This document shows, piece after piece, positions 30,193 through 40,484 of a stretch of 64,000 bases of DNA. Under the pieces are notes generated by a model. The model worked only from the letters and a program-made list of their open reading frames with translations, was not told the DNA's origin and searched no databases. A program made the position numbers and the translations under genes. Each line of letters starts with the position of its first letter. Positions within the stretch are counted from its first letter, which is position 1. This DNA comes from Seison nebaliae (lineage: Eukaryota; Rotifera; Pararotatoria; Seisonacea; Seisonidae), in NCBI GenBank assembly GCA_023231475.1, contig JALJEE010000106.1, forward strand, positions 57,318 to 121,317, written 5' to 3'.

Positions 30193-30420
30193 ATGTCATC
30201 AATTGATAAATTGTCTATTGCATCACTGGTGGACAAATGCGTTTATGCATGTTACGTATTATCACACATTCTAATTACGATATTATTCATTTATCTTTCA
30301 CTCAAAATTTATTACTATAATTCGAGAGAAAACAAAGCACCGAGTACTACAGAGACGTCAATCATTCTACAGGAAATTCTTCGTCGTTATGGTTCTAATA
30401 TTACTGATGATAGTGACTGA
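30193..30420 (+). CDS. Small single-pass membrane protein, unknown
   Basis: A 75-residue open frame starts at the ATG immediately after the CT tract. One hydrophobic segment spans about residues 19-42 (YACYVLSHILITILFIYLSLKIYYY). A polar, Ser/Thr-rich tail with one NIT sequon near the end follows. No family is recognised. It stands in tandem with, and about 100 bases before, the secreted-peptide gene at 30517, so the two could be expressed together. It may be lineage-specific. Confidence 0.5.
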   Translation: MSSIDKLSIASLVDKCVYACYVLSHILITILFIYLSLKIYYYNSRENKAPSTTETSIILQEILRRYGSNITDDSD

Positions 30421-30516
30421 CAAATTAATTGTGAAATTTCTTTTTTTTCTTATTAATAAATATCATTCCCACTCGTCTCGAATTAGCATCCTCCTCATTT
30501 TTTCTTTAACATTCAA

Positions 30517-30833
30517 ATGAAATTACTTATTTTTTCTCTTTTGTTATTTCTGCTTTTCTTTCCTTTCTTCTCTTCCGTTCCGATACATCCACGATCTAAA
30601 CGCTTTCTAGATACCATAAAAAAATTCTTAGGCTTAGGTTATTCCAAAGAATTTTGAATATAAAATTAATTCATTTAATTTTCACGGTTTTATTTGAAGG
30701 TCCAAAACCCGGTGAAATGGAAAGTGGTAATGATGGTGATGAGGGACCTAAGACAGGTACTTCGATAGTAGTAAAACCAACTTTCGTTTTAAAAAGTCGA
30801 CCCAAACTAATTGATGATCATTATAATAATTAA
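30517..30833 (+). CDS. Small secreted peptide precursor with dibasic cleavage site
   Basis: Two exons (30517-30637 and 30700-30833) give an 84-residue precursor that is too short to stand out as an open frame. Residues 1-21 form a clear signal peptide (MKLLIFSLLLFLLFFPFFSS). After a few residues comes a furin/dibasic site, PRSKR, then the amphipathic segment FLDTIKKFLGLGPKPG. An acidic linker and a basic/hydrophobic tail (SIVVKPTFVLKSRPKLIDD) follow. There are no cysteines. The layout suits a processed peptide (hormone-like, neuropeptide-like or membrane-active), but no known family is recognised. The intron has a GTTATT donor and an acceptor ending TTTGAAG. Confidence 0.6.
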
Positions 30834-31006
30834 TAGTACGTTAATAATCAGTTTTAATTAAGAATTTGAATTTGTTCAATTAATTTTCTTATTCTAAAAA
30901 TAAGTTAATTTCACTCGTTACATTTCATTGAAAAAAATAAAAAATTGGAAAATAAAAAATTTCATTTCATATGTAACAAAACAGTAATGATGATAAATAG
31001 GAGAAA

Positions 31007-32073
31007 TCATTTAGGGAAACTTAATCTCATCCGGACGGATGTTTGTTCAATATCCCCATGTTTTGGAGAATAAGTAATCGGAACGATCTTTACAGGTTTC
31101 TCATCAGAAATATTCCAATTATCGTTTAATTGACATTTCATAATTGTTTTCATATTTTTGCTTTCCAATTTCGAAAGTGTTGATGTCTCATCTTTTTTCG
31201 TTCTTCTCATTACTGTTTCAATTTCTCTTTTATCAATTTCCATCGAATTAATGTATTTGGGATATTTATCTAATATCGATGAAATGAAATTCAGAAAATT
31301 AAAAAAATTTAACTTGTAAATTGAACGATCTTCTTTTTCTCATTTATCGATTGACCTGCCATCGATGTTGTTGTTATTGATGATGATGATTGTGGTGCTG
31401 TTGCTGTGTGATTATAAGATTCATTGTCATTTTTGAATTTATTTAAAGATTTCATGATAAGAAGAGAATCTCCGATTGCATCTATTCCCATTTCTTTTAA
31501 CATATCTCTCGTCAATTCATTTGCCACTTCATTCGTAATTCGATGACTAGTGAATAATTCGGTGTAACGTTTTTTATCTTTCTTTCTCAAATGAATTAAT
31601 TGGAAGAAATCTTTCCAATATTTAAATATCTCTTCATCTCTCTGACAATCCGAATCACAATCACTGTCATTCTCTTTCGCATAACTCTCATTTTCCCTTT
31701 TATTATTTTCTATTGACTTTTTCGATTCATTTTCTCGAGAAATTTTATGACGATTATTTATTTGTTCACTTTCTTTCACTTCTTCACATCCGTCTTCATT
31801 GTCATTCTCATAATTCTGCGACGATTGATCTCGACGCTTCTTTGATGGTGAAATATCATTATTTAATCTCGTCACTCGTTTCCTTTGTTGATCCATATAT
31901 AAATATTCATCTACCTTCTCGAAATCAGGACGAGACATTACTCGTCTCTTCGAATCTTTCCCTTTCATATAAGCCGTATTAAATTTAACTTCATTCTGAG
32001 ATTCTTTAGTCGATCGTTTAGTTGATCTTATTTCATCAATATGACGATGTCCCCTGGATTTGGAACGATCCAT
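31007..32073 (-). CDS. SAM-domain protein resembling C19orf47
   Basis: Two exons, 31314-32073 and 31007-31269, join in frame to give 340 residues. The first 145 residues are Lys/Arg/Glu/Asp-rich and look disordered. A SAM-like helical domain covers about residues 150-212, with W and F at its start (YWKDFFQLI), then VANELTRDMLKEMGIDAIGDSLLIMKSL. That end matches the pattern of the single SAM domain in the poorly known animal protein C19orf47 (NELGVTVVGDIIAILKH). A polar linker and a short conserved-looking end (VPITYSPKHG, VRMRLSFP) follow. SAM domains mediate protein or RNA binding; the actual role is unknown. The basic region suggests a nuclear location. Confidence 0.65.
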
Positions 32074-32228
32074 TAAGAAAAAGAAATTAAAACTAAAAAT
32101 TATTAAATAAAAGCTAAAAATTTTAATTTTATCTAATTTCCCAATTTTTCAAATTTTTTATTTTCCTTTTCTACAATCATTCAATATCTCATTCGTTAAA
32201 GTGAAAGCTCTGAATCGTCGAAATTAAC

Positions 32229-32465
32229 ATGATTCAAGAATTACTTGGGAAAAATCTTCGAATTGATACAATTGACGATCGTTATTTTATTGGAAGTCTT
32301 GCATCAATCGACTCAAATAGGAACATCGTTCTTCATAATACTACCGAGTATTTGACACCAGTCGATTTGACTAGATTCGTCGGATCAGTTCTGATACCGA
32401 GTAATAGTATCAAAAGAATTCTTAAGGAGAAGAATGAACGTTACATATCATCACAATTTTACTGA
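32229..32465 (+). CDS. NAA38: NAA38/LSMD1, Sm-like auxiliary subunit of the NatC acetyltransferase
   Basis: A single-exon gene of 78 residues that is almost entirely one Sm fold. NAA38 works with NAA30 and NAA35 in the NatC complex, which acetylates the N-termini of a set of cytosolic proteins. The visible Sm1 motif is KNLRIDTIDDRYFIGSLASIDSNRNIVL, and the Sm2-like end is VGSVLIPSNSIKRI. The TTEY segment between them matches the AQEF stretch of human LSMD1 better than LSM8 or other canonical LSM proteins. The last 32 bases overlap the next gene in a different frame, which suggests a tightly coupled or dicistronic unit. Confidence 0.75.
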   Translation: MIQELLGKNLRIDTIDDRYFIGSLASIDSNRNIVLHNTTEYLTPVDLTRFVGSVLIPSNSIKRILKEKNERYISSQFY

Positions 32466-32871
32466 TCCATCTTTTCATATCGATCTCATTCGATGTTCGA
32501 GGAGTGTCTACTTATCTTTAACTGTCAATTCGGTTATTCCAGATGAAAATATGGAACCATTACCACGATGTGGAATGTTACAAGTACAAGGTTTATCCAC
32601 ACCAATTAATTTCAAAGATTCACAACAAAAAAGTATTGGGAATGAAATCACGAAATTGTTCTCGAATCTTTTCCAGAAAACGTTTGGGAAAGAAATTCAA
32701 TTGATCTTATATTCGAATTTGGAGAAGTTGGAAGATTTCTTCTCGAAAGAAAGTATCGAAATGGACATGTTAAAAGTGGAAGATATACAGAAACTGGTCA
32801 TGGTGGGCGAGAAATTATTCGAATCACTTAAAGACACCATCACACCAAAACATTCAGATATCCAAAAATAA
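32434..32871 (+). CDS. PSMG4: Proteasome assembly chaperone 4-like protein
   Basis: A 145-residue single-exon frame. PSMG4 pairs with PSMG3 to guide formation of the proteasome alpha ring. Support is moderate. The N-terminal strand pattern HHNFTDPSFHIDLIRCSRSVYLSLTV follows human PSMG4 (HNFS, then a VHFHVMRLTDSLFLWVG-type strand). The later segment GNEITKLFSNLFQKTFGKEIQLILYSN follows the helix-strand QRLARKTNKQVFVSYN. The C-terminal 25 residues are extra. The matching N-terminus is encoded inside the NAA38 3' coding end, so the overlap looks genuine. A downstream start at 32551 is the alternative, but it would remove the first strand. Confidence 0.5.
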   Translation: MNVTYHHNFTDPSFHIDLIRCSRSVYLSLTVNSVIPDENMEPLPRCGMLQVQGLSTPINFKDSQQKSIGNEITKLFSNLFQKTFGKEIQLILYSNLEKLEDFFSKESIEMDMLKVEDIQKLVMVGEKLFESLKDTITPKHSDIQK

Positions 32872-33142
32872 ATTTTTACATTTAGTTCAAAAAAAATGTT
32901 GTTAATTAAAAAAATGAATTCAAATCAAATTTTATCTTCAACATACAATTAATAAATTAATATTTGTTAATTTAAAAAATATCTAATTTTTATTGTTAGG
33001 CTAAAGATTTAAAAAAACCACAAAAAAAACTGTTGAATTTATTCATTCTTATTCTATGAATAATATGATTAGGAAATCACAAAAAATTTATTATTTGATT
33101 TTCAAGCTGATATTAATTTTTCAGTTCAATTGTTACAGCAGA

Positions 33143-33343
33143 ATGTTATCAAAAAAAGTTCTTCAAATTGGTTCGAATGCCGTCGTCAAACGGACTTTTA
33201 TGGCTAACTATGAGAGTGGGCCACCGCTAAGAAACCTCTCACGTGCAACAAGATATGGAGCATGGGCTCTAATGGGAATTGCATTTTTCGGACCACCATA
33301 CTGGATAATATCACATTTCCCTGAATATCGTAAACGAGATTAA
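33143..33343 (+). CDS. Small mitochondrial cytochrome c oxidase subunit, COX8/COX7C-like
   Basis: A 66-residue protein from the ATG at 33143, chosen over the in-frame upstream ATG at 33056. From 33143 the N-terminus is a basic, amphipathic mitochondrial presequence (MLSKKVLQIGSNAVVKRTF). Next comes NYESGPPLRNL, reminiscent of COX7C (YEEGPGKNL), then one hydrophobic span (GAWALMGIAFFGPPYWII) ending SHFPEYRKRD, which resembles the COX8 end (WILSHLETYRRPE). It is therefore most likely a nuclear-encoded inner-membrane subunit of complex IV; the exact subunit is unsure. Acceptor-like CAG sequences lie 1 and 19 bases before the ATG. Confidence 0.55.
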   Translation: MLSKKVLQIGSNAVVKRTFMANYESGPPLRNLSRATRYGAWALMGIAFFGPPYWIISHFPEYRKRD

Positions 33344-33608
33344 TGAAGAATAATTTATCATTAGACAGAAATCATTCGAATGAATAATACTATAGAAAAT
33401 GTTGACATGTTTCGTTAAAAACAAAATAAATTTTCTTTTTTAAATTTTCTTATCATCTAACAAATTTTTCATTGTATTATTTCAATAGAAGAATGAGAAT
33501 TTGAAAAAACGAAATTTTTTTTATTTTATTAAAAAAAAATTAAATTAATAAAATAAAATTTCAATTTTGAAAATTTCCAAAAAAAATTTATTTTCATCAC
33601 AATTTATA

Positions 33609-36563
33609 TCAAGCAAGTTTCAACATATATTTCTTCCTATCTTCTTTCAATCTTCTTAAATTTAAGAGAATTTTATCGCATTCATTTTGTAAAAAGTCAT
33701 CTCGTTTCTTTTGTTGGTTGACATCGATCATTAAACTCTGATAAAGTAGAATGTTATGAATGAAAAGAAAAAGAATAAAATTAACATTAAGTCGTTTCTT
33801 GATCGCTTTATCTTCATTCGTCTTCAATCGTTCGAAAGTATTCAATTGAATTTGATATTGATCAATCGTATCAATTACTAAATTGAATTGTTTAATTGTT
33901 TTCTGAGCACGAGCTGCATAACCGCCGAGATATTTTCGAATTTTTCCTTCTAATTTATTTCCTCTTTTTGCTTCAATTTCCATTTGTTGTTGATTCTTCT
34001 TGAAAACGTTCTCTAACGATTCTATTCGATATTTAGCCGCCACATTCTTCTGATTAGTAAATTTCTTCATTGATGGAACATAAATCATTTGTTCGAATGT
34101 GTTATCCCAAATCTTTAAAAAATAATTTATAATGATTATTAAATAAATGAAGAAAAACTTGAGAGAATCGTTCAAAATCTAATTTCTCATATTCCCTCTC
34201 AAGTTCTTCAACTTCTTTCTCAATTTGAATTTTTCCCTAAAAAAAATTTGTTAATTTTTCAAAAATTTAAAATTTTCCAAAACTTCATTCAATTCTTCAT
34301 TTGAGAATTCGTCAAATTCATTTTGTTCCATAAACATTTCATGTTTCTTCAATTGGAATGATGGGAGATTTGGTAATCGATATTTCCCTTTCGTTTCTGA
34401 TAACGTCAATTTGCCAATTTTCTCTCGATAAAATCTCTTCAATTGTTTCGTTGTTAACGAGAATTCCATCAATTCCTTAAAACTTTCAACTTTCAAAATA
34501 GATGACCATCTTTCAGATTTCTCTCGATATTCATCATCATCGTCATCATCATCATCATCAATTTCATCGTCTCCATCATCATCATCGGAATTATCGTCGT
34601 AATTGACGATTTGCATTTTGGAGAAAAGATTTTTTGGAATTCCGTAAGTGTATTTTGGATTTTGTTTGGATAAATCGAAATGTTGAAGTAGAATCATTTC
34701 ATTGTTCAACATCTTTTCAGCTTGTCGAAATTGTTGGAGTTCAATTGACGTACCTGAAGTTGGATTAGATAATCCGATGACTGTATTGATTTGGAGAGGA
34801 ATTCGTCGATTGTCTTTAAAATTTGTTGAATGTAAAAAGAATTTTTTTATTTCAATTAATAATTTCTCTCGTTCACTTTTTTCTTCAATTTCTCGTTTAT
34901 CTACAATTTTTCCATTAATCATTTTCTCATTATTATCATCTTCCGTTTCGTCATTAACGACAATTTCATAATCGTTTTTCGGTTTTGGTAATCTTTTCAA
35001 ATTTTCTTTCAATTCACTTTTCGTCATACTGATAGTGGAAGCGACAGATCTAATTGACATACTTCCGTCATCATTGAATGGAGTATTCAATTGTAATCGA
35101 TCTCTTAATTCACCACGGGTTTGTCCTCCTTCATATGTTGTAGATGTGACGGAACGTACTGATGGTGTTTGAATGGAATTATTATCATTCGTTCGATTTT
35201 GGATAGAGGGAGTGAAAAGAGTATTTGGAGTTTTGAATCGTTGTTCATTTGATTTCATTTTAATTTTTCCATTCTCATCAAATTCTGGTTGTATTTCATT
35301 TAAATTTGAATTAATTTGAATATTATTTCGTGATGGTTTAATACTTTCACTACCATCATGATTTAATGGAGTATCTACTAATTGATCTAATAATAAATTA
35401 GTCGCTTGTTGCATTACAATATCATCAGATTGAGGAACGAGAGGAGTTCGTAAAGTAGAAATATCTGATGTTAATTTATATTCGTTTAATAAAATGTTCG
35501 TTGGATTATTATTATTTCCATCATCATCATCATCATCATTTTTCACTTCATCAATTTGTTGTTGTGATAATTTGGAAATTTTGATAACATCATCCAATTC
35601 TTGATCATTCATTTGTGGTTCAGGTAATGATAATTTCGTCCGTTTCATCGTCTTGAAATTGTCACTCGTTTCCAATAAAGTTTCCGGTAAATTTTGTTTT
35701 CGTTTCAATTCAATTTTCTTCTTATCTTCTTCTTTCGCTTTTCGTTCTTTCTCATCTCGATATTCCTTCTCCATATGATCAACTCGTAAAGATTTAAAAT
35801 CAAATTCTTTTCCCACATAAGTCTCTTTCGACGTATCATAAAAACCTTTCGGTACCGGTTTTTCGAAAGCGATTTCTGTATTATAATTAACATGACGACG
35901 ATTCTTTCGACCACGAAATGGATCTCTTAACGGAACTTCAATTCCACCAGCTCGTAATTCTCGACGTTTCTGCATCGATGCCAATCGACGAGCTTCTTCT
36001 AATTGACGTTCTCTTGCTTTCCTTTTTGCTTTCTTTCCTTGAGTATTCGCTAAACGAGCACGAGCTTCTGATAACATTTCCAATTCATCTTCATCCATAT
36101 CTTCCGGATCTGGTCGAGCTGGTTTCGCTTCAGGATTTGGATCGATTTCTCCTACACGTAATTTTCGAGGATCACTCAATGTCGTACCACCAGCTGTCGT
36201 CGATTGAAGATTAGAGAAATCAGGTCCATCCAATTTCTTTTGAGCTTGATCCAAAAGAAATTCATATCGTTCCAAACATTGATTGGCCGTTCGACCAACA
36301 AAAGGTGCAATTGTTCGCCATTGAGTAGGCAACAATTTTGCCATATGCAACAAATTCTCATCTTCTTCTTTACTCCATTCCGTTTTCTTTATACTCGGAT
36401 CTAACCATTCATACCATCTCGCTTTACATTGTTTCGAAGACTTCCGATGAAGTAAAGATGCTATTCGAGACCACTGATTCTTCCCATATTTCATGACAGC
36501 TGCTTTTAAAATCTCATCCTCCGTATTCTTCCAAATTCCTCCTTTGATCGTAATACGAACCAT
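33609..36563 (-). CDS. CDC5L: CDC5L/Cef1, spliceosomal Myb protein of the Prp19 complex
   Basis: This is a core component of the Prp19-associated complex, needed for catalytic activation of the spliceosome in the nucleus. Four exons, 34284-36563, 34159-34236, 33786-34112 and 33609-33737, give 937 residues (human 802). The start is MVRITIKGGIWKNTEDEIL. The two Myb repeats occupy residues 7-107 (WKNTEDE...QWSRIASLL...CKARWYEWLDP; WSKEEDENLL...WRTIAPFVGRTANQCLERYEFLL). The conserved basic block with KAKRKARERQLEEARRLA and RDPFRGRKNRRHVNYNTEIAFEKPVPKGFYD follows. The C-terminal helical domain includes KYLGGYAARAQKTIKQFN and FERLKTNEDKAIKKRL. Asp/Asn-rich low-complexity inserts explain the extra length. 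The in-frame codons upstream of 36563 lack conservation and are excluded. Confidence 0.97.
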
Positions 36564-37603
36564 GATGATTGTTGATTGATCGAAAGAATATATATATGAA
36601 TAACTAATAACGAAAGAATATGAAAGATTTCCGTTTATTCTAAAAAAAAATTTTTCAAATAAATTTTCAATCAAGCTTATGATTTAATTGATGAAATTTA
36701 ATTGTCATTCAAATCGTTTTCACTCTCTTTCATTATTTCTAAATTCCTTTTTTTTAGCATCCAGCCAAGTAGACATTATTATTATTATTATTTAAAAATG
36801 ATGATTAAATTATGATTTTTAAAAAAAACTACAAATAAAATTCTTAATCTGCTAATGAAATTATTGTAATTTGAGATTGTAGGAGATTTGCCAGTTGGTG
36901 ATTTTGCCAGTCGATTTTTTTCAACTTTTTTTAAAACCGCCCTTTATCGTCAAAAATATTTAAGGTATGATGTTGAATTTGATATCTTTACAAAGAGCTT
37001 GAAATGCTGTATACAAAATACAAGAAATGTAGTACCTTGCTAATTTCATTTATTTCAAACATTTATTTAAAATTTGGGACATTTGTTCCTTGAAAAAAAA
37101 AAGAAAATATTTGTCTAATTACATTGATTTTTTTCTAAAAATCTATAACTCATCCTTCTCATGTTCTTTAAAAAAAGATTACGCAAAACGATCACTTTTA
37201 AGAATTAGGACAAATTAACTTAAGTACATTTCAGATATTTTTTTGAAAAAAGGACTAATGTAATTTATTAAAAAGGGAAAAAATATCTATATAAAAAAAT
37301 GTAAAGAATAATTTTGTTTTATTTTCATTTTTTACTTTTTTATTTTTTTATATAGATATTTTTCCTTAATTTACATTATTTTTATGTGCTCTATCAGTTT
37401 TTTAGGCTGAAACCGAATATTTTACTTCGCTCAAAATTTTCTTAAAGTTTAACCACTTAAAATGAGATTTTCGAATCTCAGAAATAGGGGAAAATAAAGT
37501 TTGTTAATTAGTCGGTTATTTAAGATCGAATTTTACATTCATTAAAAAAAATTTCGTTAAGAATGATGTAAACGAATTGAATAGTGATATTTTTCTTTAT
37601 AGT
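36564..37603. other. Intergenic kilobase containing an inverted repeat
   Basis: No coding frame is supported between CDC5L and the Ulp1-like gene, both on the minus strand. The notable content is the imperfect inverted repeat at about 37254-37380, listed separately. The rest is AT-rich and plain. Confidence 0.5.
37254..37380. repeat. Long imperfect inverted repeat (hairpin-forming)
   Basis: The left arm around 37275-37299 (GGGAAAAAATATCTATATAA and on) is complementary to the right arm around 37343-37366 (ending TATAGATATTTTTCC). Outside this core, TAATGTAATTTATTAA on the left pairs loosely with TTAATTTACATTA on the right. The arms total about 50 bases with a short spacer. It could be a small terminal-inverted-repeat element (MITE), a transcribed hairpin, or a chance AT-rich palindrome. 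No target-site duplication was established. Confidence 0.6.
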
Positions 37604-38555
37604 TTAATTATCCAAAAACATTTCGAATAATTTTTTCCTTAAAATTTCATAAGCGATCACTAATTTTAGTTGATAAACTTCTCTATTTCGATAAACAGGA
37701 ATAATCTGATGACCGAAATATTTCATGTTGATTAAGGCATAAAATCCACAACTATAATCATCTTTCTGTAATGCAACGCGAGGAATTGCCAAACTCCATT
37801 CGTAATCTTTATCATGAAGACATTGGAATCGTTGAGTTTGATCCAATTTCTTTGCTGTAGTTGATATTGTTCGCAATAGAAATGTTGCTTCCTTCAAATT
37901 TATTATAGAATTAACTGCCGATTCACTCGAGTCGTCTGACGAATCTGAATCAGTAACTGCATTTGGAGTGAGTGAATCTAAAGAAATTAATTTGCCTTTC
38001 TCCAAATCAACGACATATAATAAAAAGTGATAATCCTCATCAATCGCTCCATATATCAGAAGAAATCTTTCAGTAAAAAAGTTAAATTTCGTTCGTTTCA
38101 TTTTCAAATAAAAACGTCTTTCTATTTGTTTTGGAATTCCACTCGTCATGTTAATTGGGCCTGCTCCGTTTTCAAATATACTAAAAATAAGAAGTTAATT
38201 TTCCGGAATAAACTATGTTTAATTCAAACAAGTAATGTACATCTGAAGTTAATTTGGTTCCGGCAGCAAAATCGAGTAAATTAAATTTAACATATGGTAA
38301 ACCATCTAATAATGTCTTATATGGAAGCAACATTTTTTCGTGGTCTTTCATTGTCATTTCACTTCCTAGACCTATGATGGAATCCTTCCATTTTTCTGAC
38401 GGTACGTTCGGCATTAATATATGACTAATTTCCTGACTAATCTGTAATATAGGAAACTTCTCATGACGTAATCTTCTCGCTCTATGTGTTTGGCAATCTA
38501 ATGAAAAAATCAATTGCACTCCTAACCAAATTATTCTTATGTCAATTCTAACCAT
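37604..38555 (-). CDS. Ulp1/SENP-like (C48) cysteine protease
   Basis: Two exons, 38230-38555 and 37604-38180, joined through a GTTTGA donor, give 300 residues. The C48 family cleaves SUMO or NEDD8 from proteins or matures their precursors. The triad order His-Asp-Gln-Cys is visible: His160 in DEDYHFLLYVVDL, Asp177 in KLISLDSL, Gln247 in ALQKDDYSCGF, and Cys253. The usual His-Trp is His-Phe here. An acidic Ser/Asp-rich insert of about 20 residues follows Asp177. The N-terminus (MVRIDIRIIWLGVQLIFSLDC) is hydrophobic and could be a weak signal or anchor, which is unusual. Substrate (SUMO, NEDD8 or other) cannot be told. The N-terminal part before residue 110 is not recognisable. Confidence 0.7.
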
Positions 38556-39098
38556 ATTTCAAGAGACCCAATTGTACTTCCATATCTAACATTTATGAAC
38601 ATTATTATATAAATAGAAATTTTGAAATTAAACTATCTATAAAATTTCTTAATCTGTTAAAGAAATATAATAATAATGTTGAGTTTTAGTGTACATCTAA
38701 CATGCGAGGTGATATTTTATATCGATCGAGACGAATTGTTGTCGATTGACTCAAAACATGTACAAATAAGTTAAGTATGACATAACCAGTATGAATTCTA
38801 CTGCTTAACATATTCTCCACGATTTCACGAACGATAATTAGACAAACAAAATAACCAAAAAAAGGAAAAACAATTCTTTTTATTCATTTCCACTTGAATT
38901 TTATGGAGGAAAAAACGGTAAAAAAGATTCACAAAAAGTTTCCATTGGAAACATCGAAAAATGAACATCCTAATCTATCAACTTTTCTTGTGTTCATTAT
39001 CCTTCTGATATCGATGAATTAATTGATGTGACGGTCACATATTTATATAACAAATTTAACGAATCTCTTATCAAGTTAAAACAATTTTTATAATTTTA
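38556..39098. other. Intergenic gap, no gene seen
   Basis: About 540 bases between two minus-strand genes. It is AT-rich with no coding frame, RNA gene or repeat that I can support. Confidence 0.45.
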
Positions 39099-40484
39099 TT
39101 AAGTTTCTCTTAATTCAGATTCTAGTGAATAAATTTGTCTCTTAATATTATTCACTTCGTTATGTGCATGAAAATTCTTCTTCATCGTCTTGTGCATCGT
39201 CTTCAATAATTTCATTTCAGAGAAATCAGATCTGCTGTTTAATTGTTCCGTCTCTATTTGTAAGGATTGGAGTCGTTTATTCTGTTTTCTCATTTCCATG
39301 TTCTTTTGTTGTATTTCACTGATGTATCCGTCGATCTCTTTATTCTTTCTTTCCTCCAATTTCTCATATTGTTCGTTCAACATTTTTATTCTGTCAATCA
39401 TTTTCCTTTTAGTTACACCGATCGACTTTCGAAAATCTTCATCACTCTTTTTCATTTCTCTCAATTCATTCTTCAAATCGTCGTTCTTTCTTTTCAATTT
39501 GTAAACTTCTTCCTTACCTTCTCTCTGCTCCAATTGGAGACGATGATTCTTGATCTTGAATTGTTCCAGTTCATCTTCAAGAGACAATCGTTCTTTTTCC
39601 AATTCTATTCGCTTCTCATAATTTTTCTGTTTCAATTTTTGAATTTGTTTCCTCTCCTCGTCCAATTGATCTTCATTCACCTTCGTCTCAATAATTCTCC
39701 TTTCTTCTACTCGATAATTATTTTTATACGAATTAAATTCATTTGATAACTTTTCAATTGTTAATGATAATTCGTTCGTTCTTTTCTCCAATTCTCTTTC
39801 ATGATGTTTCGCACGTCGTTCCCAATCCGACGATTGTTCTCCCAATTCTTTTATTTGACTTCGCATCTTCTCCAATTTACGTTGATGTATTAAAGACTCT
39901 TCTTTACATTCGGCATTCTTCAAATTTAATTTCATTTTCAATTGTTCATTATTCGTAAGAAGTTGCTGATATTCCATTTCTTTAATTAACGATCCATTTG
40001 TTGGATTATTCAAATTCTTTCCATTCGCTGACAAATATCTCAAAGTTTTCTTTAAAGAATTTCTCGATTTTTGTACCGAATTCTTTTCTTCTTCAACCAA
40101 TTCGACATATTCATTCAGTATATGCTTCCCCGGCGTTTCTTTTATAAAATACGTTATCTCTTCTTCATCATAACCAGATAGCGATAATAATTTGTCGATT
40201 TTTTTCCGATTTTCTACATCGATTAAATGTAATTCATGATTTTCTTTTTTAAATAAATTCTTCGCTTCATTTTCTTCCAAAAATTCCGCACGTAACTTCT
40301 CCAATTCGTTTTTCAATGATGAATTTCTTTCCTCACTAATTTTCAGTTCATCTCTCAAATGTTTCTCTTGTCGTATTAATGAAGAGATGGAATGTTTCTG
40401 ATGGAATAACAAGGAATTCTCTTCTTCTAAATCTTTAATTCTTTCCTTGTAATAATTGATCACATCATTCGAATCGCGTTTCAT
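39099..40484 (-). CDS. Coiled-coil protein, unassigned
   Basis: A single-exon gene of 461 residues that is almost entirely heptad-type helix, rich in Glu, Lys, Leu, Asn and Arg. It begins MKRDSNDVINYYKERIKDLEEE and ends at SLESELRET. There is a short break near residues 95-150, with KIDKLLSLSGYDEEEITYFIKETPGKH, that may be a small folded element. No globular domain, membrane segment or signal peptide is seen. A cytoskeletal, centrosomal or ciliary scaffold is possible, but no specific family can be named. Unlike its neighbours it has no visible intron. Confidence 0.7.
   Translation of the reverse strand: MKRDSNDVINYYKERIKDLEEENSLLFHQKHSISSLIRQEKHLRDELKISEERNSSLKNELEKLRAEFLEENEAKNLFKKENHELHLIDVENRKKIDKLLSLSGYDEEEITYFIKETPGKHILNEYVELVEEEKNSVQKSRNSLKKTLRYLSANGKNLNNPTNGSLIKEMEYQQLLTNNEQLKMKLNLKNAECKEESLIHQRKLEKMRSQIKELGEQSSDWERRAKHHERELEKRTNELSLTIEKLSNEFNSYKNNYRVEERRIIETKVNEDQLDEERKQIQKLKQKNYEKRIELEKERLSLEDELEQFKIKNHRLQLEQREGKEEVYKLKRKNDDLKNELREMKKSDEDFRKSIGVTKRKMIDRIKMLNEQYEKLEERKNKEIDGYISEIQQKNMEMRKQNKRLQSLQIETEQLNSRSDFSEMKLLKTMHKTMKKNFHAHNEVNNIKRQIYSLESELRET

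Noticed and set aside
33056-33142. Upstream in-frame ATG for the COX-like gene
   Set aside because: The extra 29 residues are hydrophobic and AT-derived; the ATG at 33143 gives a proper presequence and follows acceptor-like CAG sequences.
36564-36674. N-terminal extension of CDC5L
   Set aside because: CDC5L family proteins start at the MVRI sequence directly before the first Myb repeat; the upstream codons are Phe/Ser/Tyr-rich 5' leader.
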